Assembly: GCA_965237965.1 (NCBI GenBank)
Contig: CBDEGT010000002.1
Span: 806,001-870,000, forward strand
Reading direction: 5' to 3'
Source: UBA2988 sp965237965
GTDB lineage: Bacteria > Gemmatimonadota > Gemmatimonadetes > Longimicrobiales > Gaopeijiaceae
Length of the DNA: 64,000 nt
A program made the position numbers and the translations under genes. Numbering within the stretch: position 1 is the stretch's first letter; each line of letters begins with the position of its first letter. This document shows, piece after piece, positions 25,952 to 33,682 of the stretch. The notes under the pieces were generated by a model, which ran no database searches, was not told the DNA's origin, and saw only the letters and a program-made list of their open reading frames with translations.

Positions 25952-26913
25952 TAGGTGAAGGCCAGTCGCGTCTGGTCGCCTCGCCGGAAGATCCGCCGCT
26001 CGCCGTCTTCGACGAGGATCCCGTCCACACTCTTGCTGAAGACGAGCTCCTGAGGAAGCAGGGTATTGGGGTCTGCGAGCAGGGTCACACGAGTGAGTTG
26101 TACGAGCCGCTCGAACGAGAGGGTGCCGAGACCCATCTGCTGGAGCGCCTCGGTCATCGCCCGGGCCAGCTCCCTCGGGTCTGGAAAAGAGACGAGCTCG
26201 AGTCGCGCGCACAGACCGCCCGGTGCCGCGCACGCCTCGATGTCGGATAGGGTGTACTCGTGGAGGTACGGGAGCACCACCGACGGCACCAAAGGGTTCG
26301 CCTCCTCGCCGGTCGCACTCACCGTCTCGCCCACAGCGAGATCGAGGTGCGCCCAGGCTCCGACCATCCCACGCCACAGGTCGCGCGCGCTGGCCATCAG
26401 CGGCGCCTCGCTCGCCAGTTCCCCGATGGCAGCCTGGATGGTGGCGGTGTCGAGCCCGAGTGGCAGCAGCGTAGCCGCCACCGCGCCGGCCACCACGGGC
26501 AGACCGGTCACGCCGAGCAACTCTCCGTCGGTCGAGATCACCCAATCCGCGTTCAGCGCGCCCAGTGAAGAATAGACCACCCGACGCGGGTCGTCGGGGG
26601 CGAGCGAAGGGTCGGCCTGGAAGCGGGTGGCGAGTGGCTCGAGGTGCTCGATCATCAGCCCCGAAGGGTGCTCGTGCACGTGCACGATGTACTCGCCCGC
26701 GATCTCCAACCGGCTTGCCGGTCCACCTTCCTCGCGCTCGATCACCTTTGTATACGTGACCTGCGCCTCCGTGCCGACGGGCCAGGCGAACCGGAGCGCG
26801 AGCGTGTCGGCGGGCGGCGTGGGCGCTTGAGCCAGCGCTGGCGCGCCGAGCACGCACAAGGCGCAGACGAGGAACGCGGGAAGACGGAGGCGACGGGTGA
26901 CCGGAGGAGTCAC
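25948..26913 (-). CDS. Secreted protein of unknown function
   Basis: The 321-residue product begins with a signal peptide (RLRLPAFLVCALCVLGAPALA, cleaved after ALA-Q). The rest is a mixed beta-rich region including VTYTKVIEREEGG and IAGEYIVHVHEH. It has no membrane segment and no motif I recognise; two Cys occur close together (EACAAPGGLCARL). The GTG at 26913 overlaps the ctaB stop by 4 bp, which fixes the start. Its place after ctaB and before a DsbA-like gene suggests an envelope protein, perhaps linked to respiratory-chain assembly; that is inference. Confidence 0.7.
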   Translation of the reverse strand: MTPPVTRRLRLPAFLVCALCVLGAPALAQAPTPPADTLALRFAWPVGTEAQVTYTKVIEREEGGPASRLEIAGEYIVHVHEHPSGLMIEHLEPLATRFQADPSLAPDDPRRVVYSSLGALNADWVISTDGELLGVTGLPVVAGAVAATLLPLGLDTATIQAAIGELASEAPLMASARDLWRGMVGAWAHLDLAVGETVSATGEEANPLVPSVVLPYLHEYTLSDIEACAAPGGLCARLELVSFPDPRELARAMTEALQQMGLGTLSFERLVQLTRVTLLADPNTLLPQELVFSKSVDGILVEDGERRIFRRGDQTRLAFTY

Positions 26914-27815
26914 GAACGAACGGTGTCGAGCAACAGGAAGATCATCAGGAATGGCTGGTAGAGCAGGGAGAACAAGAATACCCGACGCGCGCGCTGCGAG
27001 GTCATCCGTATCGCGGCGAATCCGGTCAGCGTCAGCATCGCGAGAGCCAGAGCGATCGCGCCGGCGAGGTAGACGCGTCCGGTGATCCCGAGTAGTGTCG
27101 GGAAGACCGAGAGTACGAGCAGCGAAACGCTGTGGTAGACCATATGACGACCGATCCGCCCGCCGTTCGCATCGGTCGGCGGCGAGAGAAAGAAGCCGAC
27201 CCGCGCGTAGTCCTCGCGCAGCAGCCACGCCAGCGCGAGCACGTGAGGGAGTTGCCAGAGGAAGGCGATCCCGAAGAGCACCACTGCTCCCAGCTCGATG
27301 CGCCCAGTGGCCGCGGTCCAACCGATCAGGGCCGGAAAGGCACCGGGCACCGCCCCCACCAGGGTGGCGAGATAGGTGCGCGACTTGAGCGGCGTGTACG
27401 CGAGCAGGTAGGCCGCGGCCGACAGTGCCGTGAGGAGTGCCGGTAGCCAGCCCACAGTGCCACCCAGGTATCCCACACCCACGGCGAGCAGGAGGGCTCC
27501 GAAGCTGAGCGCCTCGCGGGGTTCCATCCTGCCGGAGGGGAGCGGCCGGGTGCGGGTACGCGCCATGCGCGCGTCCACTTCTCGCTCTGCGTACTGATTG
27601 AGCGCGAGCGCCCCGGCGGTTGCGAGCGCAGTTCCGAGCAACGTGTGCATGATCGGGAGCAGCTCCGCGCGGCCGCGCGCGCCCACGTAGAAACTCACCC
27701 CAGCCAGGATGGTGACGAAACCGGCGATGCCGGGCTTGGTGAGCTCGTAGTAGGATGAAGCGCGAGCCACCAGCGCGCCGCGGGCACGTTGTCCTATCCG
27801 CGGCTTATCTCCCAT
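26910..27815 (-). CDS. ctaB: Protoheme IX farnesyltransferase (heme O synthase)
   Basis: The roughly 301-residue membrane protein belongs to the UbiA prenyltransferase superfamily. It has YYELTKPGIAGFVTILAG, the first Asp-rich motif region ALNQYAEREVDARMARTRTR, PLPSGRM, and YTPLKSRTYLATLVGAVPGA, plus about nine hydrophobic segments. It adds the farnesyl chain to heme b to make heme O for heme-copper oxidases. ATG 27815 is chosen; the frame is open to a GTG at 27836. It follows hemQ and is probably co-transcribed with it. Confidence 0.94.
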   Translation of the reverse strand: MGDKPRIGQRARGALVARASSYYELTKPGIAGFVTILAGVSFYVGARGRAELLPIMHTLLGTALATAGALALNQYAEREVDARMARTRTRPLPSGRMEPREALSFGALLLAVGVGYLGGTVGWLPALLTALSAAAYLLAYTPLKSRTYLATLVGAVPGAFPALIGWTAATGRIELGAVVLFGIAFLWQLPHVLALAWLLREDYARVGFFLSPPTDANGGRIGRHMVYHSVSLLVLSVFPTLLGITGRVYLAGAIALALAMLTLTGFAAIRMTSQRARRVFLFSLLYQPFLMIFLLLDTVRS

Positions 27816-27868
27816 CGCGCGTTTTTGGGGCACCACCGTCGCGTCGCTGATGTGCTCTCCGCTGTGCC

Positions 27869-28693
27869 CTAGCCCAACGCGTCCAGCGTCTTCCCCATGG
27901 GGAGCGCAAGCCCGGTGAAGGCGGGCGTGTCGAAGAGGGTGTAGGACGACGCCTCGGTCAATCGTAGCGCCATCAGCAGGTCAAGGAAGCGACCGGGATG
28001 GTCCGATTCGAACGCGACCACGAACTCCTGGTCGTCCAACCCGTAGCTGTAGGTCGTATTGAGCTTGACGTCCGGCCATTCGTGACCCACGCGGATGTGC
28101 TCGTCCATCATCCGCTGCCGGTCCTCGTGCGGCAGCTTGTACCATGCGCGCGTCTTGGCCATCGGATACACGAACAGGTACTTGGAGCCCTGCGGGTTGA
28201 TGGCGATGCGGGCGCGGTCCAGCGTCCCTTCGCCCCCGTACTTCTTGATGTAGTCCTCCTCGTACCGGTTTACATAGATGGACCGCTTGGTCATGGCGAA
28301 GTAGGAGTGCGTAAGCTGGAGCCAGCCCCCGAGTGCGGTTCGGTTTAGCTCAGCGGAGAAGGCGTGCAGCTGCTCCAGCGAGCGGCTCGCTTGCCAGAGA
28401 AGCATGTCTGCGTCTGCGCGCGTACCGACCAGCGAGTAGGAGTAGATCATCATCGTCCGCCCCCACTCCCCGACCAGCACCTCCAGTTCGAGCTTGTGCG
28501 CCTCGCGATCGGGCTGCAGGAGACGCCGCCAGGCCGGATCGAGCTTGAGGACGGCAAAGCGCACGAATTCGCGCTCCTTCATCTTCTCCTGTTCGCGCCG
28601 GATCCGGGTCCAGGCGTCCTCGTCCAACTCCGGCCGCTTGGGCAGCCCGGTACGCACCCCGCGGGGCACGTTCTTCTCGGCAGTGTCGGTCAT
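27869..28693 (-). CDS. hemQ: Coproheme decarboxylase (HemQ), chlorite-dismutase family
   Basis: The 274-residue protein has the chlorite-dismutase-like double ferredoxin fold. Near residues 165-205 it has the HemQ-type stretch FVYPMAKTRAWYKL, DRQRMMDEHIRVG, in which the His is the heme ligand and a nearby Tyr fits the catalytic tyrosine. HemQ decarboxylates coproheme III to heme b, the last step of the coproporphyrin-dependent pathway. ATG 28693 starts where homology starts. The gene leads a run of four minus-strand genes with ctaB next, linking heme b and heme O synthesis. Confidence 0.9.
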   Translation of the reverse strand: MTDTAEKNVPRGVRTGLPKRPELDEDAWTRIRREQEKMKEREFVRFAVLKLDPAWRRLLQPDREAHKLELEVLVGEWGRTMMIYSYSLVGTRADADMLLWQASRSLEQLHAFSAELNRTALGGWLQLTHSYFAMTKRSIYVNRYEEDYIKKYGGEGTLDRARIAINPQGSKYLFVYPMAKTRAWYKLPHEDRQRMMDEHIRVGHEWPDVKLNTTYSYGLDDQEFVVAFESDHPGRFLDLLMALRLTEASSYTLFDTPAFTGLALPMGKTLDALG

Positions 28694-28830
28694 GTCTGAA
28701 TCTTGGCCGCGGGGCGCGGGGCGGGGCAAGGCGCAGGACGCGGTCGGTGCTTTCCAGAGGGACGGTTGCTCCCCCGGCGCCGCCCGACGAGACTCCGGCA
28801 CGATCCCATCCTCTCCTCCGCTGGCCGTGC

Positions 28831-30270
28831 ATGACCGGATCCGGAGATATCCCGTCCCAAGGCGAGCTGACCGCTCTCGGCCTGTCGGACGCTTCCCGGC
28901 TGCTGCGTACTCGCGCGCTCTCGCCCGTGGAGCTCACGACTGCCTACCTCGAGCGGATCGAGCGCTTGGACCCCCGGCTGAATGCGTTCATCACGATCAC
29001 CGCGGAATCGGCTCTCGCTCAGGCGCGTGCGGCCGAGGCGGAGCTCATGCGCGGTACGATGCGCGGTCCCCTCCATGGGATCCCTATCGCGCTCAAGGAC
29101 CTGATCGATACCGCCGGTGTCCGCACCACGGGTGGGAGCGCGTTGTACGCGGATCGCGTACCGACTCGGGACGCCGAGGTTGCGGGCCGACTACTCGCCG
29201 GCGGGGCCGTTCTACTGGGCAAGCTCAACCAGCACGAGTTGGCGTACGGGGCGAGCTCCGTGATCGGGCACTTCGGACCGGTTTTGAACCCTTGGGATTC
29301 GGGGCGGACGGCGGGAGGTTCCTCGGCGGGGTCGGCGGTGGCGGTGGCGGTGGCGGCGGAGTTCTGCTGCGGCGCGGTCGGAACCGATACGGGCGGCTCG
29401 ATCCGGCAGCCGGCGGCGTTCTGCGGGATCGTTGGGTTCAAGCCCACCTATGGTCGGGTGAGTCTGAGTGGTGTGATGCCGCTGGCACCCACGTACGACC
29501 ACGTCGGGCCGATGGCCCGTTCGGTAAGAGACGTAGCTCTCATGCTGGGGGTGATGGCCGGCCACGATCGCGAGGATCCCCCGCGCATCGGGCTGGAAGG
29601 GCTTGAGTACGGAGCGGCCGCGCCCCGGATGATACGTGGTGTGGAGAAGCCCAACCGGCGTCTCCGCCTGGGGATCCCGCGGACCCACTTCTTCGAGGAG
29701 ATGGATCCGGAGATCTCTGCGGCGGTCGACGCAGCGCTCGAGGTGCTGGCGGAGCTCACGGAAGAGCAGCGCGACGTGGCGGTGCCGGCGGTGACCGACA
29801 CGACCGTCTTCAGGGCTGAGGCATGGGCGGCCTATCGCGAGGCCGTCGCCCGCTCGCCAGAGCTGTTCGAGCCCGAGACGCTGGATCGCCTCCTGGCTGG
29901 CCAGGAGATCGACCCGGCTACCTACGAGGAGGCGCGTCGTCTGGTGGGCGAACTACGCAGCGGCGTGGTTTCGGCGTTCAGGGACGTCGACCTCCTCGTC
30001 ACGCCCGCCACGGTCGTTCCTCCCTTCGAGGTAGCCGATCCGCCCACCGACACCCCGGACTTGCGGGCGCACGAGCTTGTCACGCTCCGCAACACCCGTC
30101 CGTTCAACGTCTTGGGGCTGCCGACGATCGCCCTGCCGTGCGGATTCACCGCCGGCGGCCTACCAATCGGAATGCAGATCACCGGGGCCCCCGGAGCCGA
30201 AAGCGCAGTGCTGGAGCTGGCGTACGCGTACGAGGGCGCGACCGACTGGCGCCGGTCCCCTCCCCTCTGA
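28831..30270 (+). CDS. Amidase signature family enzyme (GatA-like)
   Basis: The 479-residue protein has the amidase catalytic triad. The Lys is in PIALKDLIDTAGVRTTGG, the cis-Ser is in SGRTAGGSSAGSA, and the nucleophile is in GTDTGGSIRQPAAFCG. It ends with the family's C-terminal ELAYAYEGATDWRR. GatA of the tRNA amidotransferase is in this family, but no gatB or gatC is nearby and a general amide or indoleacetamide-type hydrolase is equally likely. ATG 28831 matches the start of homology. It diverges from hemQ. Confidence 0.85.
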   Translation: MTGSGDIPSQGELTALGLSDASRLLRTRALSPVELTTAYLERIERLDPRLNAFITITAESALAQARAAEAELMRGTMRGPLHGIPIALKDLIDTAGVRTTGGSALYADRVPTRDAEVAGRLLAGGAVLLGKLNQHELAYGASSVIGHFGPVLNPWDSGRTAGGSSAGSAVAVAVAAEFCCGAVGTDTGGSIRQPAAFCGIVGFKPTYGRVSLSGVMPLAPTYDHVGPMARSVRDVALMLGVMAGHDREDPPRIGLEGLEYGAAAPRMIRGVEKPNRRLRLGIPRTHFFEEMDPEISAAVDAALEVLAELTEEQRDVAVPAVTDTTVFRAEAWAAYREAVARSPELFEPETLDRLLAGQEIDPATYEEARRLVGELRSGVVSAFRDVDLLVTPATVVPPFEVADPPTDTPDLRAHELVTLRNTRPFNVLGLPTIALPCGFTAGGLPIGMQITGAPGAESAVLELAYAYEGATDWRRSPPL

Positions 30271-30422
30271 AAGTCCCGCTCGATCCGTACGCCGGCGCCG
30301 TCGAGGTCGTGGGCGAGGAATCCGGGGACCGGACGAATACGGACGGGCTGTGGTACTCAGACCACGCAGGCCTGGTCGCTGCCCTCCGGCTACCCTCGGG
30401 GTTGACCAACGCGCAACGCTGA
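30270..30422 (+). pseudogene. C-terminal remnant of an endonuclease/exonuclease/phosphatase-family gene
   Basis: Directly after the amidase stop, in another frame, 50 codons read DPYAGAVEVVGEES, then DRTNTDGLWYSDHAGLVAAL and a stop. The SDHAGLVA pattern, following DGLW, is the metal-binding Asp-His end of the endonuclease/exonuclease/phosphatase fold, which normally sits at the C-terminus of a 250-300-residue enzyme. Nothing of the N-terminal part is found upstream, where the amidase lies. The fragment therefore looks like the tail left after a deletion or rearrangement. Confidence 0.5.
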
Positions 30423-30487
30423 GCTGCCCCAGGACGCGCATTTTGCGGCCCTGCCGGAGAGGTCGTTCAGCGGGGTCGCGGCGCCGC

Positions 30488-30910
30488 TCAGCTCTGGTCG
30501 AACCGGAGCCAGACGGTGTAGTCGCCCTGCTCGCCGGTGAGGTGGAACGAACCGTCCTCCAACTGGGCTGCGGACAGGCTCGCGCTCGCTCTCAGTCGAC
30601 CGGCTCCGTCACGTCAGATCTCGATGCGCCCGAGCAGATCGTTCTCGCTGAACGTGTCCTGGTCCCAGAACTCGAGCCAGGCCTCTTGGACTTGCGGCCC
30701 CAGCCGCCCGATCTCACCGTCGACGGTGTGATCGCTTCCTGCCGACACGGCCTCCAGACCAGGCATCGGGATCGCCTCGGTGATCGTGGATCGGCCGTCC
30801 ATGTCGTAGACAGTGAGCCGCCAACCAAACTCGTCGGTGAGCCCCTCCAGGAAGTCGTCGGTCACCTCGTCGCAACGCACGCGGAGCAGAGTGATTACCA
30901 TCTCGCTCAT
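30488..30910 (-). pseudogene. C2-like calcium/lipid-binding domain protein interrupted by in-frame TGA
   Basis: From ATG 30910 the frame encodes MVITLLRVRCDEVTDDFLEG, an acidic beta-rich domain, and EFWDQDTFSENDLLGRIEI. That last stretch has the spacing of C2-domain calcium loops and final strand. A TGA follows at 30614-30616. The same frame then continues for 41 more codons with protein-like content (ASLSAAQLEDGSFHLTGE, then YTVWLRFD) up to a TGA at 30488. The full protein would be 140 residues. A nonsense mutation, a base-calling error or stop readthrough could each explain it. Confidence 0.5.
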
Positions 30911-31013
30911 GCGCTCTCCCGCTTGTGGTGGGATGGCCGGCTTGGTCGACCGGGACACGTTACCGCGGCAACCTTTATGGGAGAAGGGGAGGCTGGAACG
31001 TCTCCATGAGCGC

Positions 31014-31042
31014 TGGACCGCCCCGACCCGCGCGTCTACGTT
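31014..31042 (+). promoter_or_regulatory. Promoter of porX, apparently leaderless
   Basis: TGGACC (31014-31019) and TACGTT (31037-31042) are 17 bp apart. The -10 box ends six bases before the ATG at 31049, so transcription would start at the start codon itself. There is no Shine-Dalgarno before this ATG. The layout matches that of apaG. Confidence 0.45.
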
Positions 31043-31048
31043 CCATTC

Positions 31049-32623
31049 ATGATCGGGGTCAAGCCGTCCAAGCGGATTCTCTGGGTCGACGACGAGATCG
31101 ACCTACTCCGGCCACACGTGCTCTTCCTACAGCAGCGTGGTTACAAGGTGGACGCGATCTCGAACGGTGACGACGCGGTCGCGCTGCTGCGAGGCAATCC
31201 GTACGACCTGGTGCTGCTGGACGAGCAGATGCCCGGAAAACGCGGCCTTGAGGTGCTCGAGTCACTGCGCCGCTCCGATCCACACGCGCGCGTAGTCATG
31301 GTGACGAAGTCCGAAGAGGACCGGACGATGACCGAGGCCATCGGCCGGCGGGTGGATGAGTACCTGGTCAAGCCGACCAGCCCCCGCCAGGTGCTTTCGG
31401 TCGTCACGCGGATCCTCGAGGGCTCCTCGATCCGGCAGCAGCGAGTCGCGCAGGACTTTGCCGCCCGCTTCGGGCGCCTCTCCATGAAGCGTGAGGAAGC
31501 TTCAACTGCGGAGGAGTTCGCGGATGTCTATACCGAGTTGGTGGATTGGCACATCCGGCTCGAGCAGGCGGGCGAAACCGGGCTGCTCGATTCTGTAGCG
31601 CAGCTGTTAGTGGACCTGCGGCGCGACTTCGGCGAGTGGATCATCGACGTATACCCACACTGGATGCGCGGCGACGTCCCGCGGCCGGACCTGTCCGTCG
31701 ACATCGTAAAGAAGTACGTGATGCCGTGGCTCGGGGAAGAGCCCGTCTTCATCGTGGTCCTCGACTGTATGCGTCTGGACCAGTGGCGCGTGCTGAGCCC
31801 GCTGCTGGCTCCGTGGTTCGAGATCGAAGAGAGCTGGCACTATTCGATCCTGCCCACGGCCACGCCGTATGCGCGTAACGCGATCTTCAGCGGTCAATTC
31901 CCCGACCAGGTCGCGCGCGACCGGCCCGGCTGGTGGGACCAGTCGGACGACGAGGGGAGCCTGAACGCGTTCGAGGACGAGCTGCTGCTTGCCCACCTCA
32001 AGCGCCTGACCGGCCGCCGCGTGCCGGTGCACTACGAGAAGATCTTCACCGACCGCTCGGCCGATCAGGTGAGGGCCCGAGTGAACGCGGCCGTCAAGAC
32101 GCCCAGATCCGTGATCGCGTTGGTGTTTAACTTCGTAGACCTGATGACGCACGGCCGCTCCGAGTCGCCTATCCTGATGGAGGTGGCCAAGGACGAGGCG
32201 GCGCTACGCGACCTGACCCGCTCGTGGTTCGAGCGTTCCACCGCGTACCAGGTGCTCCTCGAGGCGGCTGCCTCGGGGTACCGCGTGGTGCTCACCACCG
32301 ACCACGGTTCGCTCCTCTGTCAGCGGCCCACGACGGTGTTCGCGCGTAAGGACGCCACGTCCAACCTGCGCTACAAGTTCGGGCAGGATCTGAGAGCCGA
32401 GGATCCGACTCACACGTTCGCAACCGGTGACGCCCAGGATCTCCGCTTCCCGCGAGGGAAATTGGGTGTCAACTACGTGATCGCGCTCGAGGACTTCTTC
32501 TTCGTGTATCCCACCAAGTTGCGGGAGTACCAGCAGCGCTACCGGAATTCGTTTCTGCACGGTGGCATCAGTCCCGAGGAGATGATCGTGCCGGTCGCGA
32601 AGCTCACGCCGCGGCCGCGTTAA
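31049..32623 (+). CDS. porX: PorX-type response regulator with PglZ/alkaline-phosphatase-like domain
   Basis: The 524-residue protein joins a receiver domain to a PglZ domain. The receiver (about 9-130) has RILWVDDEIDLL, the phosphoacceptor Asp in LVLLDEQMPG, the conserved VMVTKSEED and Lys in YLVKPTSP. The PglZ domain (about 215-520) has FIVVLDCMRLDQW, LPTATPYARNAIFSG and LTTDHGSLL, with metal-binding residues of the alkaline phosphatase superfamily. In Bacteroidota, PorX works with PorY to control type IX secretion and its PglZ domain is a nucleotide phosphodiesterase. No PorY kinase or T9SS gene is in the window. Confidence 0.9.
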   Translation: MIGVKPSKRILWVDDEIDLLRPHVLFLQQRGYKVDAISNGDDAVALLRGNPYDLVLLDEQMPGKRGLEVLESLRRSDPHARVVMVTKSEEDRTMTEAIGRRVDEYLVKPTSPRQVLSVVTRILEGSSIRQQRVAQDFAARFGRLSMKREEASTAEEFADVYTELVDWHIRLEQAGETGLLDSVAQLLVDLRRDFGEWIIDVYPHWMRGDVPRPDLSVDIVKKYVMPWLGEEPVFIVVLDCMRLDQWRVLSPLLAPWFEIEESWHYSILPTATPYARNAIFSGQFPDQVARDRPGWWDQSDDEGSLNAFEDELLLAHLKRLTGRRVPVHYEKIFTDRSADQVRARVNAAVKTPRSVIALVFNFVDLMTHGRSESPILMEVAKDEAALRDLTRSWFERSTAYQVLLEAAASGYRVVLTTDHGSLLCQRPTTVFARKDATSNLRYKFGQDLRAEDPTHTFATGDAQDLRFPRGKLGVNYVIALEDFFFVYPTKLREYQQRYRNSFLHGGISPEEMIVPVAKLTPRPR

Positions 32624-32685
32624 GGCGGGGGCCGGCGTCGTAGCGTAGTAGCCGCGCAAGATCAGGCGAGATCTCTTCCGCTCGG

Positions 32686-33546
32686 TCAGCTCGGGGCACC
32701 GTACAACCCGGCCGCCTTCTCGGCGGAGAGCAAGATCCCTTTGATCAGGGCCGAGCTGAATCCCTGGTGCTCCATCTCGTTGAGCCCAGCGATCGTGCAG
32801 CCGCGGGGCGTGGTGACCCGATCGATCTCTGCCTCCGGATGTGAACCCTCGCGGAGCAGCAGCGAAGCTGCTCCACGCGCGGTTTGCGCTGCTAGCAGCA
32901 TCGCCTCGTCCGGGTGGAATCCGATCTCGATCCCTCCCTGGGAAGCGGCCCGTACAGCCCGGAGGAAGAATGCCACCCCGCACGTGCACAGTGCGGTGGC
33001 CGGGATCATCATGTCCTCGTGGATGACCAGCGTACGTCCGAGCGCGTCGAACAGGTCGCGTGCTTCATCGAGAGCCTCCGCGTGTGTGGACGTGGCCGAG
33101 AGACAGGTCATCGACTCGCGGATTGCCACCGCGGTGTTGGGCATGGCACGCACCAGGGCGACGTCACCCAGGCGCTCTCGTAGGACGCCCAGCGCAACGC
33201 CGGACACGACGGATATGACGTGATGGCGTGCCGGGTCGATCGCGGGCGCGACCTGCTCGAACAAGTCCTCGATCTGTTGGGGTTGGACCGCGATCACGAG
33301 GAGGTCCGATGATCGCGCCGCCTCTTGGTTATCGGCGCCTGTCAGAACTCCGAGTTCGGCCAGCTCGGCCAACCGCTCCGGCCGCCGCCGGATCACGCGC
33401 AGATTGCCCGGCTCCACCACGCCCGCCGCGATCCAGCCGCGCGCGAGCGCCTGGCCGAGGTTTCCGCCACCCAGGATCGCGATGCGCCGTGCGCCAGAGT
33501 TGCCTCCGGTCCGCTTTTTCGCTCCCACGCTGCTTCTCCTCGTCAC
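32686..33546 (-). CDS. proC: Pyrroline-5-carboxylate reductase
   Basis: The 286-residue enzyme has the ProC Rossmann start RIAILGGGNLGQALARGWI. It continues with LLVIAVQPQQIEDLFEQV and VVSGVALGVLRERLG, VRAMPNTAVAIRESMTCLS, and the C-terminal TPRGCTIAGLNEMEHQGFSS motif. It catalyses the last NAD(P)H-dependent step of proline synthesis and acts as a decamer. Start at ATG 33546. It converges with porX and has no proline-gene neighbour. Confidence 0.94.
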   Translation of the reverse strand: MTRRSSVGAKKRTGGNSGARRIAILGGGNLGQALARGWIAAGVVEPGNLRVIRRRPERLAELAELGVLTGADNQEAARSSDLLVIAVQPQQIEDLFEQVAPAIDPARHHVISVVSGVALGVLRERLGDVALVRAMPNTAVAIRESMTCLSATSTHAEALDEARDLFDALGRTLVIHEDMMIPATALCTCGVAFFLRAVRAASQGGIEIGFHPDEAMLLAAQTARGAASLLLREGSHPEAEIDRVTTPRGCTIAGLNEMEHQGFSSALIKGILLSAEKAAGLYGAPS

Positions 33547-33682
33547 CGGTTCGGGCCACCCGCCGGTCGGGCGGAGGGCGAGCCGGATGCTCGCCCCATA
33601 CGACCGTCGGTGGCAAGACCGACCGGGCAGACGAACGGCCGGAGGTTGGGCCGGCTCCGGCGTTGGCCGTTAGCTTTCCGTC

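Noticed and set aside
30600..30640. Selenocysteine at the in-frame TGA
   Set aside because: No convincing stem-loop follows the TGA, and the C2-like domain has no redox role that would call for it.
32624..32685. Terminator between porX and proC
   Set aside because: Only a weak AGATC/GATCT pairing is present and there is no T tract on either strand.
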